Below, piece by piece: positions 17,291 through 26,503 of a stretch of DNA of 64,000 nucleotides. The notes below the pieces were generated by a model that saw only the letters and a program-made list of their open reading frames with translations, had not been told where the DNA came from and did no database searches. A program made the translations under genes and the position numbers. Source of the stretch: DATKFM01 sp963810485. GTDB lineage: Bacteria > Pseudomonadota > Alphaproteobacteria > Dongiales > Dongiaceae. The number at the start of each line of letters is the position of its first letter. The first letter of the stretch is position 1. The stretch covers positions 124,001 to 188,000 of the forward strand of contig CAWENQ010000002.1 of the NCBI GenBank assembly GCA_963810485.1, read 5' to 3'.

Positions 17291-18801
17291 CGGAATACCG
17301 GAACGCCCCTTCCCGGCCGGTTCCCGACTCCGATTCTGTCCCGACTTTGCGCACCAATCCGTTCGATGACGATCACCTCCACGAGGAATGCGGGGTGTTC
17401 GGCATCTATGGCCATCCGGATTCGGCGGCGCATACGGTGCTGGGGCTGCATGCCCTGCAGCATCGCGGCCAGGAGGCGGCAGGCATCGTCGCGTTCGACG
17501 GGCGGCAATTCAACGCCCATCGGGCGCTCGGCCATGTCGCCGACAATTTCAACAGCGAGAACATTATCGAGCGCCTCACGGGCCACGCGGCGATCGGCCA
17601 TACGCGCTATGCCACCACCGGCGCCACCATCCTGCGCAATGTGCAGCCGCTGTTCGCCGAGCTGGAGTTCGGCGGCTTTGCCATCGCGCACAATGGCAAC
17701 TTGACGAACACCGAAACGATCCGCCGCGAGCTGGTGAAACGCGGCTCGCTGTTCCAGTCGACTACCGATACCGAAGTCATCACCCACCTGATGGCGACCA
17801 GCCTGCGCGCCAGCCTGATCGACCGGCTGATCGACGCGCTGCATCGTATCGAGGGCGCCTATTCCCTGGTGGCCATCGCGGCCGACATGGTGCTGGGCGT
17901 GCGGGATCCCCTGGGCGTGCGGCCGCTGTCCTTGGGCCGGCTGGGCACGGCGAATATCCTGGCGTCGGAGACTTGCGCCTTCGACATCATCGGGGCGGAA
18001 TTCGTCCGCGACGTCGAGCCGGGCGAGCTGATCGTGCTGGATTCCAGCGGCGTGCATTCGCTGCGGCCGTTCGCGTCGCAGCCGTCGCGGTTCTGCATCT
18101 TCGAACACATCTATTTCGCGCGGCCGGACAGCGTCATGGAAGGCGCCAGCGTCTACGACACGCGCAAGCGCATCGGCGCCGAGCTGGCCCGCGAAGCGCC
18201 TGTCGTCGCCGATGTGGTGATTCCCGTGCCGGATTCCGGCGTGCCGGCGGCCCTGGGCTTCGCCAATGAATCCAAGATCCCGTTCGAGCTCGGCATCATC
18301 CGCAATCACTATGTCGGCCGCACCTTCATCGAGCCATCGGACCATATCCGCCATTTCGGCGTGCGGCTGAAGCACAACGCCAACCGCGCCCATGTCAAAG
18401 GCAAGCGGGTGGTGCTGGTGGATGACAGCATCGTGCGCGGCACGACCTCGAAGAAGATCGTCGAGATGATGCGCGGCGCCGGCGCCACGGAGGTGCATAT
18501 GCGCATCTCGAGCCCGCCGACGACCCATTCCTGCTTCTATGGCATCGACACGCCCGAGCGGAAGGAATTGCTGGCGTCGAGCCACAGCGTCGAAGAGATG
18601 GCCAAGCTGATCGGCGTCGACAGCCTCGCCTTCATTTCCATCGACGGACTCTATCGCGCCATGGGCGAGGCCAAGCGCGATTCCCGCCAGCCGCAATTTT
18701 GCGACGCCTGCTTCACCGGCGAGTATCCGACGTCCCTGACCGACCAGAAGACACCGGCCACGGCGACGACGCAGCTTTCGCTGCTGGCGGAACCGGCTTA
18801 G
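17287..18801 (+). CDS. purF: Amidophosphoribosyltransferase
   Basis: First committed step of purine synthesis: PRPP + glutamine to phosphoribosylamine. 504 residues. The N-terminal Ntn hydrolase begins at catalytic Cys35 (EECGVFGIYG) after a 34-residue propeptide. ALQHRGQEAAGI and GHTRYATTG are present, and the PRPP loop is VVLVDDSIVRGTTS. The C-terminal cysteines (FCDACFTGEYPTSL) fit the [4Fe-4S]-type family members. Translation is coupled to cvpA. Confidence 0.97.
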   Translation: MTEYRNAPSRPVPDSDSVPTLRTNPFDDDHLHEECGVFGIYGHPDSAAHTVLGLHALQHRGQEAAGIVAFDGRQFNAHRALGHVADNFNSENIIERLTGHAAIGHTRYATTGATILRNVQPLFAELEFGGFAIAHNGNLTNTETIRRELVKRGSLFQSTTDTEVITHLMATSLRASLIDRLIDALHRIEGAYSLVAIAADMVLGVRDPLGVRPLSLGRLGTANILASETCAFDIIGAEFVRDVEPGELIVLDSSGVHSLRPFASQPSRFCIFEHIYFARPDSVMEGASVYDTRKRIGAELAREAPVVADVVIPVPDSGVPAALGFANESKIPFELGIIRNHYVGRTFIEPSDHIRHFGVRLKHNANRAHVKGKRVVLVDDSIVRGTTSKKIVEMMRGAGATEVHMRISSPPTTHSCFYGIDTPERKELLASSHSVEEMAKLIGVDSLAFISIDGLYRAMGEAKRDSRQPQFCDACFTGEYPTSLTDQKTPATATTQLSLLAEPA

Positions 18802-18820
18802 CTCCATCGCCTCTTCCGCA

Positions 18821-19544
18821 ATGTCCACCGAGCCAAAGCGTCTCGCGGGGCGCATTGCCCTGATCACCGGGGCGTCGCGCGGCATCGGCGCGGCCGTGGC
18901 GCGGCGTTTCGCGCAAGAGGGAGCCGAACTGGTGCTGGTGGCGCGCACCGTGGGCGGCCTCGAGGAAACCGATGACGCCGTGCGCGCCGCCGGCAGCAAG
19001 GCGACGCTGGTGCCGCTGGATCTCCGGGATTTCGACGCCATCGACCGGCTGGGCGCGTCACTGCATGAGCGCTTCAAGCGGCTGGATGTGCTGGTCGGCA
19101 ATGCGGCAATGCTCGGCAGCCTGTCACCGGTGCATCACATCGCGCCCAGGGATTGGCAGCAGACGATCGAGCTCAATTTGACCGCCAACTGGCGGCTGAT
19201 TCGCAGCCTGGATCCGCTGCTGCGGCAGTCCGCCAGCGGGCGCGCCATTTTCGTCACCGCCGATGTGGGGCATCTGCCGAAGCCGTTCTGGGGCGCCTAT
19301 GCCGCCAGCAAGGCGGGCCTGGAAACGCTGGTGCGCATGTATGCGGCGGAGATCGCGCCGACATCGAACTCTGCGCGTCAACCTGATCGATCCCGGCCGG
19401 GTCGGGACGGCGCTGCGCGGCCGCGCCTATCCCGGCGAGAAGCGCGAGAACCTGCCGCAGCCCGATGACGTGACCGAGCATTTCGTCCGGCTGGCGGAGC
19501 CCGGTTGCGACGAACAGGGCGCGCTGGTGGCGATCGGACAATGA
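18821..19544 (+). CDS. SDR family oxidoreductase (one frameshift near 19371)
   Basis: About 240 residues. Rossmann fold with ALITGASRGIGAAVARRFA for NAD(P) binding, the N-N motif replaced by VGNAAMLG, and the active-site YAASKAGLE (Tyr, Lys). The frame breaks after AEIAPTSN and resumes as LRVNLIDPGRVGTALRGRAY, one net extra base. Similar genes often sit next to purF in alphaproteobacteria and resemble fatty-acyl or YciK-type SDRs; the substrate is unknown. The stop overlaps the GNAT start (ATGA). Confidence 0.87.
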
Positions 19545-20125
19545 GCGCCGCGAGCAAGACCGCCCCCGCCGAGCTGGAGACGCCGCGCCTTCACCTGCGC
19601 GCCTGGAGCGACGACGACCTGCCGGCCTTCGCCGCGCTGAATGCCGACGCCGAGGTGATGCGCCATTTCCCCGAGGCGCTGAGCCGCGACAAGAGCGACC
19701 GGCTGGCCAAGCGCATCCGCGACAACATGACGAAACATGGCTGGGGCCTCTGGGCCGTCGAAGTGAAAACCGGGCCGAGATTTGCCGGCTTTGTCGGCCT
19801 CGCGATTCCGTCATTCAAGGCGGCGTTCATGCCGGCGGTTGAAGTCGGCTGGCGATTGTCGCGGGACTGCTGGGGCCGCGGCTTCGCCACCGAAGGTGCG
19901 CAGGCCGCGGTCGCGTTTGCCTTCGGGCGGTTGAATCTCGGGGAACTCGTGTCATTCACCGTTACCGCCAACGAGCGTTCCCGCGCCGTCATGGAGCGGC
20001 TGGGCATGACACATAAGCCGGCCGAGGATTTCGATCATCCGCTGATTGCCGCTGGGAGCCCATTGCGCCGCCATGTGCTCTACCGCCTGACACAGAAGCG
20101 CTGGCGGGCGAACTTGCCGAAGTAG
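19541..20125 (+). CDS. GNAT family N-acetyltransferase (RimJ/RimL type)
   Basis: 194 residues starting MSAASKTAPAELETPRL. It has the RimJ-like layout: ETPRLHLRAWSDDDLPAF at the N-terminus, EVGWRLSRDCWGRGFATEGA with the acetyl-CoA P-loop, and the ANERSRAVMERLGM motif. Family members acetylate protein N-termini or small amines. It begins four bases before the end of the SDR gene, so the two are coupled, and converges with der. Confidence 0.9.
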   Translation: MSAASKTAPAELETPRLHLRAWSDDDLPAFAALNADAEVMRHFPEALSRDKSDRLAKRIRDNMTKHGWGLWAVEVKTGPRFAGFVGLAIPSFKAAFMPAVEVGWRLSRDCWGRGFATEGAQAAVAFAFGRLNLGELVSFTVTANERSRAVMERLGMTHKPAEDFDHPLIAAGSPLRRHVLYRLTQKRWRANLPK

Positions 20126-20134
20126 CTCGGCCGC

Positions 20135-21505
20135 TCAGTCGTCGCCCTTGTCGAACGGGTTCTTGCCCTTGCGCAGATTGAAGCGGATGGGAATGCCGGG
20201 CAGGCTGAAGCGCTTGCGCATGCCGCCGATCAGATAGCGCTCATAGGCTTCGGGCAGATCCGTCGGCTTGCTGGCGAACAGCGAGAAGGTCGGCGGTCGG
20301 GTCTTTACTTGAGTCATGTAGCGGATCTTGAGCCGGCGGCCGTCGACCAGCGGCGGCGGATTGGCCTCCAGCATGGCGCCGAGCCAGCGGTTCAGCTCGG
20401 CGGTGGGAATGCGGCGGTTCCAGGCCTTGTACGACTCCAGCGCCGCATCCAGCAGCTTCGACAGGTTCTGCCCGGTGCGCGCGGAAATCGTAATCACTGG
20501 CAGGTCCTTCACCTGGGGCAGGGAGAATTCGACGCGCCGCTTCAGCATCTTCAGCGCGTCCACCTTGTCCTCGACGCTGTCCCATTTGTTGGCGGCGATG
20601 AGGAGGACGCGGCCTTCGTCATGGACCAGGCGGGCGATCTGCAGGTCCTGCTTCTCCAGCTTGTCGTTGGCGTCCAGCACCAGGATCGCCACATGGGCAA
20701 AGCGGACGGCGCGCAGCGTATCGGCGACCGACAGTTTCTCCAGTTTCTCCGTGACATTGGCGCGGCGGCGCATGCCGGCGGTGTCGATCAGCCGCAGGCG
20801 CCGGCCGCGATATTCCCATTCGATGGCGATGGCGTCGCGAGTGATGCCGGGCTCCGGGCCGGTGAGCAGCCGGTCCTCGCCGATCAGCCGGTTGATCAGC
20901 GTCGATTTGCCGACATTGGGCCGGCCGACGATGGCGAGCTGGATCGGCCCGGTCTCCGCTTCTTCGTCTTCACTTGCGCCGGCTACATCCTCGGCCTCGG
21001 CAGCCACGGGTTCGCGCAGATGGGCCGCGACTCCGTCATAGAGTTCGCCGAATCCCTCGCCATGTTCGGCGGAGATGGCGATGGGTTCGCCCAGACCGAG
21101 GCCATAGGCTTCGGCGATGCCGGCGGCGCCAGGCTTGCCCTCGCTCTTGTTGGCCAGCAGCAACAGCGGCCGGCTCTGCTTGCGCAGCCAGCGGGCGAAG
21201 CTTTGATCCGCCGGCGTCACGCCTTCGCGGGCATCGATGACGAACAGTATGAGATCCGCGTCCTGCGCCGCCCGCTCCGTTTGCGCGCGCATGCGCGCGG
21301 CGAGGCTGGCATCGCGCACATCCTCGAAGCCGGCGGTGTCGATCACCTCGAAACGGAGATCGCCGAGCTTTCCCTTGCCGATCCGCCGGTCGCGGGTGAC
21401 GCCCGGCCGGTCGTCGACCAGCGCCAGCTTCTGTCCCACCAAGCGGTTGAACAGCGTGGATTTGCCGACATTGGGACGGCCGACGATGGCAACGGTAAAG
21501 GTCAT
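20135..21505 (-). CDS. der: Ribosome biogenesis GTPase Der
   Basis: 456 residues. Essential 50S assembly factor with two GTPase domains: G1 GRPNVGKST in each half, G3 DTAGFED and DTAGMRRRA, G4 NKSEG and NKWD, followed by a KH-like domain (KTRPPTFSLFASKPTDLPE). The start at 21505 (MTFTVAIVG) fits the family; the frame continues upstream to 21550 without similarity. The bamB gene lies 57 bp upstream, the usual order. Confidence 0.97.
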   Translation of the reverse strand: MTFTVAIVGRPNVGKSTLFNRLVGQKLALVDDRPGVTRDRRIGKGKLGDLRFEVIDTAGFEDVRDASLAARMRAQTERAAQDADLILFVIDAREGVTPADQSFARWLRKQSRPLLLLANKSEGKPGAAGIAEAYGLGLGEPIAISAEHGEGFGELYDGVAAHLREPVAAEAEDVAGASEDEEAETGPIQLAIVGRPNVGKSTLINRLIGEDRLLTGPEPGITRDAIAIEWEYRGRRLRLIDTAGMRRRANVTEKLEKLSVADTLRAVRFAHVAILVLDANDKLEKQDLQIARLVHDEGRVLLIAANKWDSVEDKVDALKMLKRRVEFSLPQVKDLPVITISARTGQNLSKLLDAALESYKAWNRRIPTAELNRWLGAMLEANPPPLVDGRRLKIRYMTQVKTRPPTFSLFASKPTDLPEAYERYLIGGMRKRFSLPGIPIRFNLRKGKNPFDKGDD

Positions 21506-21562
21506 GATTTCTCGCCGGTGCCGGGGACGCGGCACCGAAAGCGGCGCCACGGGCGGCGGTTT

Positions 21563-22885
21563 CTAACGCAGCGCCGTCAGCACGGCATCGTCGGACAGGA
21601 TGTAAACCGTGTTGTTGGCGACCACCGGCGGCACATAGGTCTTTGAGCGCAGGGCCATGCGGCCGAGAATTTCGCCGGTGTAGGGCGACACGGAGAAAGC
21701 CTCGCCATTGGACCCGGTGACGATCAGCCGGTCGCCGACAAGGGCCGGGCCGGACCACTGGATCACGCCTTCGCTGTCCTCTTCGTCGACGAAGCGCGGC
21801 AGTCCCTGGATCCAGCGCACGCGGCCGTCGTCGCGCGTCAGGCAGACGAGCTCGGAATCCGTGGTCATGACATAGATGAAGTCGCCGGCGACCCAAGGGG
21901 TCTGATTGCTGCCGATGCTGACGGTCCAGAGGCGGCCGCCGCGATTGATATCGAAGGCCGCCATGTTGCCGCTGTTGCTGACCGCAAAGAGCTGGCCGCG
22001 GTCCGCGACGGGCATGCCGCGGATATCGGCCAGCGTGGCGATCGCGTCGCCGCGCGCGATACCGGCCAGATTGTCGCCCCAGAGCACGCGGCCGGTCTCG
22101 GCCTTGAGGGCGACGATTTCGCCTGACGTAAAGCCGGCGATCACGGTGTCGCCGAAGACGGCGGGTGCGGCGCCGCCGAGCAGGCCCGCATCCTCGATCA
22201 CGCCGGAGAACGACCAGAGGCGGCGGCCATCATCGGCCGCGAGGGCGAACATCTGATTGTCGACGGTGACGGCAAAAACACGGCCGCCGCTGGCGGTGGG
22301 CGGCGTGCGCATCGGCGCCGGCAACTGCGAGCGCCAGAGCTCGGCGCCGGAATTGGGATCGAGCGCGAAGACCAGGCCGAACGGCGTGGTGACGAACAGG
22401 CGCTCCTCGTCATAGGCGAGGCCGCCGCCGAACAGGCCATCGCGCTCTTCATCCGGCGTAAGGTCGACACGCCAGGTCTCGCCGCCGCCGCCGGCATCTC
22501 GGGAGCTGACAGTGGAGCCGGAATCCATGGCGAAGAGCTTGCTGTCGGCGACGATCGGCTGCGCCATGACGACGGACTCGCTGCCGGCCGCGGATCCGAC
22601 ATCCGCGGTCCAGGCGACGTTGAGCACCTCGGACGCCGCCAGGTGGTACATCGCGTGGGTCGAATAGCCGCCGCTTTGCGGCCAGGCGGTGTTGGCGTAG
22701 GGCTCCGGCAGGCGCACCCGCAGGTCGGAGATGTCGGAGTCCGGCACCAGACTGCGGTTGAGCTTCATCACGGAGATGCGCTCGCCCGGCAGCGGCGGGC
22801 CTTCGTCCTCGCCGAAGAAGGTATCGCAAGCGGTCAACGGCAGCAGCGCCAGCATCAGCGCCGCGAATTGGAACGAGAGCCGCAT
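21563..22885 (-). CDS. bamB: Outer membrane assembly lipoprotein BamB
   Basis: 440 residues. Signal peptide and lipobox LLPLTAC place a lipidated Cys20 at the outer membrane, where BamB joins the BAM complex for porin insertion. The mature part is an eight-blade PQQ-type beta-propeller with repeats such as SKLFAMDSGSTVSSRDA, GLVFALDPNSGAELWRSQL and NMAAFDINRGGRLWTVS. It is 7 bp downstream of the TPR gene and upstream of der. Confidence 0.95.
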   Translation of the reverse strand: MRLSFQFAALMLALLPLTACDTFFGEDEGPPLPGERISVMKLNRSLVPDSDISDLRVRLPEPYANTAWPQSGGYSTHAMYHLAASEVLNVAWTADVGSAAGSESVVMAQPIVADSKLFAMDSGSTVSSRDAGGGGETWRVDLTPDEERDGLFGGGLAYDEERLFVTTPFGLVFALDPNSGAELWRSQLPAPMRTPPTASGGRVFAVTVDNQMFALAADDGRRLWSFSGVIEDAGLLGGAAPAVFGDTVIAGFTSGEIVALKAETGRVLWGDNLAGIARGDAIATLADIRGMPVADRGQLFAVSNSGNMAAFDINRGGRLWTVSIGSNQTPWVAGDFIYVMTTDSELVCLTRDDGRVRWIQGLPRFVDEEDSEGVIQWSGPALVGDRLIVTGSNGEAFSVSPYTGEILGRMALRSKTYVPPVVANNTVYILSDDAVLTALR

Positions 22886-22892
22886 GGGCGTT

Positions 22893-23537
22893 CTATTTCT
22901 CCTTGAGCGCGGTCAGCATCTCCGCCGCGCGGCCGCGCAGACCCGAAGGCGTCTCCAGATCGTCGGCCAGCTGCGTATAGATCTTGCGCGCCTGCTCGAT
23001 ATCGCCGGCGCGCTGGGCTGAAAGCGCCAGCAGTTCGAGCGCCGTGAAACGCCAGGGATTGGGGGCGGCGGTCTTGCTCTCCAGCCGGCGTTTTATCTCC
23101 GCTTGATCGGCAGTGTCGATCAGATGCATGGCCGCCAGCAATGTCGCCGCCTCGCGGAACGGCGCGGGCACGGAGCTGTCGGCTGCTATCGCATCATAGG
23201 TGGCGACGGCGCCGGTTTCGTCCTTGGCAGTAATCTGCAGCGCCGCGGCGCGGAAGCGGGCGAGTGCGGCAATGCCGTCGCTGCCCTGGGCGAGGTCGAC
23301 GAAAGCGGCCTTGGCCTTGGCCGGGTCGGGGTCGGCCGTCAGGGCGATGGCATCGAAGAACGCCTGGGCCCGCTGGGTCGCGCGGTGCTCGCTGTATTTC
23401 TGCCAGCCGATATAGCCGCTGGTGGCCAGCAGGATGACGATGGCCACCGCGCCGGCGTAGCCGCCATAGCGACGCCACAGGCGCTGCATATTCTCGCGCC
23501 TGACTTCCTCGTCGACTTCCTGGAAAATATCGGCCAC
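22893..23537 (-). CDS. TPR-containing membrane protein (YfgM-like)
   Basis: 214 residues. A cytosolic N-terminus (MADIFQEVDEEVRRENMQRLW), one TM helix (GAVAIVILLATSGYIGW), then periplasmic TPR-like helices (FRAAALQITAKDETGA, RFTALELLALSAQRAGDIEQA). Genes of this type precede bamB-der in alphaproteobacteria, and the E. coli counterpart YfgM is a periplasmic chaperone of the Sec translocon. The spacing and order support an operon with bamB and der. Confidence 0.88.
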   Translation of the reverse strand: MADIFQEVDEEVRRENMQRLWRRYGGYAGAVAIVILLATSGYIGWQKYSEHRATQRAQAFFDAIALTADPDPAKAKAAFVDLAQGSDGIAALARFRAAALQITAKDETGAVATYDAIAADSSVPAPFREAATLLAAMHLIDTADQAEIKRRLESKTAAPNPWRFTALELLALSAQRAGDIEQARKIYTQLADDLETPSGLRGRAAEMLTALKEK

Positions 23538-23686
23538 GGCCTGCTCTGCGCTGATATCGTAAAAGCGGCGGTAACATATAGGCGCCCTAACGCCTTGGCA
23601 AACAAAGCAGCATTAGCCAAATCCGCCTATTGCGGGGCGCGCGAGGTGATGCCATCTTTATCGGGTAGGCACAGCCAATCGTGGTC

Positions 23687-24022
23687 ATGACACAGCTGAT
23701 CAGCATCGCCGATCGTCGTCACGCCGGGCACCAGACCTATTTCACCCGCCCGGAAATGGATCGGATCCTCAGCCTCTATGGCCGGCGCGTCGCCCGGGGC
23801 GAATGGCGCGATTACGCCCTGGACCTGGCACCGGGCATGGTGGTGTTTTCGGTGTTCCGGCATAGCCAGGAGAGAGCACTTTTCTCCATCGCCAAGCGGG
23901 CCGAGGGGACGGCGGGCGATGCCCGCTTTTTTTTGTTCAGCGGACGGGAGCGGATTGCCGGCGGCACGTCCCTGGATGACATCCTCGCCTACTTCGACGC
24001 CCGTCTGTACCGCTTCCCGTAG
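23687..24022 (+). CDS. DUF2794 domain protein
   Basis: 111 residues. The alphaproteobacterial DUF2794 pattern is clear: FTRPEMDRILSLYGRRVARG, EWRDYALDLAPGMVVFSVFR, RERIAGGTSLDDILAYFDAR. The function is unknown. The first in-frame start is a GTG at 23681 and the ATG is at 23687; they are only two codons apart. Confidence 0.9.
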   Translation: MTQLISIADRRHAGHQTYFTRPEMDRILSLYGRRVARGEWRDYALDLAPGMVVFSVFRHSQERALFSIAKRAEGTAGDARFFLFSGRERIAGGTSLDDILAYFDARLYRFP

Positions 24023-24101
24023 GCGCGAATCGGTCGAATTCGGAGAGGCTCTGAAGCCTGCCGCCCGAACATATGTTCCGTAAATGTTCTTGATTTCCGG
24101 C

Positions 24102-24133
24102 TTATCCCCACCTATATCACCGACTAATCCACA
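24102..24133. promoter_or_regulatory. Two near-consensus DnaA boxes upstream of gcrA
   Basis: TTATCCCCA (24102-24110) and TAATCCACA (24125-24133) each match the DnaA box TTATCCACA at eight of nine positions, in the same orientation and 23 bp apart, about 110-140 bp before the gcrA start. In Caulobacter DnaA directly activates gcrA, so the position is meaningful. Binding here is inferred. Confidence 0.5.
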
Positions 24134-24192
24134 AGAATCTTGCCCCGGGAGGTTTTGAGCGTCTGATGATGCTTGAAAAGCTATATATCGTG

Positions 24193-24226
24193 GGTTCATA
24201 TTTTTGAGACACAAAATATACGAACC
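24193..24226. promoter_or_regulatory. Imperfect AT-rich inverted repeat before gcrA
   Basis: GGTTCATATTTTT (24193-24205) and AAAATATACGAACC (24213-24226) form an imperfect palindrome directly upstream of the gcrA ribosome-binding region, in an unusually AT-rich stretch. It could be an operator or a 5'-UTR hairpin. Confidence 0.4.
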
Positions 24227-24242
24227 AAGACGGGGTGAAGCG

Positions 24243-24605
24243 ATGTCGACGGGATGGACAGAGGAAAGGATCAGCGTTCTGCAGAAGCTCTGGCTGCAAG
24301 GCCAGACCGCCAGCCAGATCGCCGAACAGCTAGGCGGCGGCGTGACCCGCAATGCCGTCATCGGCAAGGCCCACCGCCTAGGGCTGTCGGGACGACCGGC
24401 GCCGACCCGGGAGATCAAGGCCGAGCCGGAGGCGCCACGGCGTCCCCTGGTCACCGGCCCGTCGGGCCGGGCCTGCATGTGGCCGGTCGGCGATCCCAAG
24501 AGCACGGATTTCCACTTCTGCAACGAGCCGACGGAAGCCGGGAAGCCTTATTGCTCCCGCCACTGCACTTTGGCGTATCATCGCAAGAGCGAAGAAGCGG
24601 CCTAA
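24243..24605 (+). CDS. gcrA: GcrA cell-cycle regulator
   Basis: 120 residues. GcrA binds sigma-70 holoenzyme at promoters with CcrM-methylated GANTC sites and drives S-phase genes in alphaproteobacteria. The N-terminal HTH is diagnostic: WTEERISVLQKLWLQGQTAS, QIAEQLGGGVTRNAVIGKAH, RLGLSGR. The C-terminus has the conserved CMWPVGDPKSTDFHFC and PYCSRHC cysteines of the sigma-interacting domain. The linker is much shorter than in Caulobacter (about 170 residues). The ATG at 24243 follows GGGGTGAAG. A terminator lies immediately downstream. Confidence 0.95.
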   Translation: MSTGWTEERISVLQKLWLQGQTASQIAEQLGGGVTRNAVIGKAHRLGLSGRPAPTREIKAEPEAPRRPLVTGPSGRACMWPVGDPKSTDFHFCNEPTEAGKPYCSRHCTLAYHRKSEEAA

Positions 24606-24629
24606 CCGCTCCAGCCTACCGCCAACAGT

Positions 24630-24667
24630 AAGGCCCCCTCCCTGCCGGGATGGGGCCTTTGTTGTTT
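24630..24667 (+). terminator. Rho-independent terminator of gcrA
   Basis: AAGGCCCC (24630-24637) pairs with GGGGCCTT (24652-24659), followed by TGTTGTTTTT. It lies 25 bp after the gcrA stop. Confidence 0.85.
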
Positions 24668-24771
24668 TTACCGCCATTGTCCAGACTGCCGATGTCCAAA
24701 TTGCCGATGGCCGGGCGTCATTGTGCCGGCGGCGCATGATGCCCGCCCATGAACCGGGACGGAGACTGCAA

Positions 24772-25125
24772 ATGGAATATCTGCTGATGCTCTATGTGAA
24801 CGAGAATGGCTGGTCGAAACTGACCGATGAACAGAAGAAGCAGGGCACGGCGGCCTACACCGCCTATGCCGAGGCGCTCACCAAGGCCGGCGCGCTCCGC
24901 GGCGGCCAGCGGCTGAAGGGAAGCTCCTCGGCGACCACCGTGCGCCTCACCAACGGCAAGCCGCAGGTGCTGGACGGCCCCTACGCGGATTCGAAGGAGC
25001 AGGTGGGCGGCTACTTCATCATCGATGTGCCGGACCTCGATTCGGCGATCTCCTGGGCGGCCCGCTGCCCGACCGCGAGTCACGGCGTCGTCGAACTGCG
25101 TCCGTTCATGCCGATGTCCATGTGA
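24772..25125 (+). CDS. YCII/DGPF-domain protein, ECF sigma partner
   Basis: 117 residues, MEYLLMLYVNENGW at the start, the DGPYADSKEQVGGYFIIDV motif in the middle, and VELRPFMPM at the end. DGPF-type YCII proteins are encoded beside ECF42-type sigma factors and are thought to act in the same response. The start at 24772 is fixed by the family N-terminus. The sigma gene starts 19 bp downstream. Confidence 0.9.
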   Translation: MEYLLMLYVNENGWSKLTDEQKKQGTAAYTAYAEALTKAGALRGGQRLKGSSSATTVRLTNGKPQVLDGPYADSKEQVGGYFIIDVPDLDSAISWAARCPTASHGVVELRPFMPMSM

Positions 25126-25144
25126 CCTGCCGAAAGGCGCGTGC

Positions 25145-26396
25145 ATGAACCACCCCGAAGGCGGCGCGCGGGCCCGGAGCGCGGCGGACGCGGTTGCCCG
25201 CCGCAGCTACGGCAAGCTCGTCGCCTTCCTTGCCGCGCGCACGCGGGATGTGGCAGCCGCCGAGGATGCATTGTCGGAAGCGTTCGCCGCGGCGCTGGCG
25301 GATTGGCCGGCAAAGGGCTGTCCCGCCAATCCGGAAGCCTGGCTGCTCACGGTGGCGCGCCGCAAGATGATCGATGCCATCAGGCGCCGGCGCAGCGGCG
25401 AGGCGGCAAGCAGCGACCTGCGTCTGCTTGCCGAGGAGCTGGAGGCCGCGGCGGCGACGCCGGAAATCCCCGATCACCGCCTGGCGCTGCTGTTCGCCTG
25501 CGCGCATCCGGCGCTGGAGGCCGGCATCCGCGCGCCGCTGATGCTGCAGGCCGTGCTGGGCCTCGATGCGAAGATGATCGCCTCGGCGTTTCTCGTCTCG
25601 CCGGCGGCGATGGGGAAGCGGCTGGGGCGCGCCAAGGAGAAGATCCGCCAGGCCGGCATTCCCTTCAGCATTCCCGAACGCGGCCGAACTGCCCGCGCGC
25701 CTGGAAACGGTGCTGGACGCCATCTATGCCGCCTACGCCGAAGGCTGGACCGATCCCGGCGGCAGCGACGTGGCGCGGCGCGATCTCACGGCCGAGGCGA
25801 TGTTCCTGGCCCGGCTGGCGGTGGAGCTGATGCCCGGAGCGTCCGAGGCGCTGGGGTTGTTGGCGCTGATGCTCCACGCGGAAGCCCGGCGACGCGCACG
25901 GCGTCGTGACGATGGCGCCTATGTGCCCCTGGCCGAGCAGGATCCCGCGCTCTGGGACGCGCCGATGATCGACGAGGCCGAGGCCCTGCTCCGCCGCGCC
26001 GGCTCGCTCGGCGACATCGGCCGCTACCAACTCGAAGGCGCGCTGCAATCGGCCCATGTGCATCGCTGCCGCACCGGCGCGAACAACTGGGCGGAAGTGG
26101 TGCAGCTCTACGATGCGCTGTTCGCGCTCGCCGAGTCCCCCGTCGTGGCGATCAATCGCGCCCTGGCCATCGGCGAACTGCGCGGCGGCGCGGCTGGCCT
26201 CGCCGCAATGCCGGAGTTCAGCGCCGATCCGCGTCTTACCGAATACCAGCCCTATTGGGCCGCGCGTGCCGACCTATTGGCTCGCACCGGTGCCCATGGC
26301 GAAGCTCGCCGAGCGTATGAGATTGCCATCGGCCTCGAGCGTGACCCAGCGGTGCGGGATTTCTTGCAGCGAAGACGGGACATATTGTTGGACTAG
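25145..26396 (+). CDS. ECF42-type RNA polymerase sigma factor (one frameshift near 25684)
   Basis: About 416 residues when restored. Sigma-2 region RRSYGKLVAFLAARTRDVAA and AEDALSEAFAAALADWP; sigma-4 region ADHRLALLFACAHPAL-like and FLVSPAAMGKRLGRAKEKIR; then the long C-terminal TPR-like extension of the group (LDAIYAAYAEGWTD, EAEALLRRAGSLGDIGRYQL, ARADLLARTGAHGEARRAYE). The frame changes at PER/AELPARLETV by one extra base. No anti-sigma gene is visible, which is normal for ECF42; the extension is thought to control activity. Coupled with the YCII gene upstream. Confidence 0.9.
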
Positions 26397-26503
26397 GCCG
26401 CGCGATGTTCCGCAACAGCGGTGCCGGCCGCCGCATGGGACCTTTGGACAATGCCCGCGAGTTCGGCTTAGTCTGACCGCCCGGCGCAACAAGGGGCCAA
26501 TGC

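Noticed and set aside
16969..19101. Minus-strand frame of 710 codons across cvpA, purF and the SDR gene
   Set aside because: It is antisense to genes with strong family motifs and shows no protein features of its own.
24023..24242. GANTC methylation sites near gcrA as a special cluster
   Set aside because: Two GAATC sites in about 220 bp is close to chance expectation.
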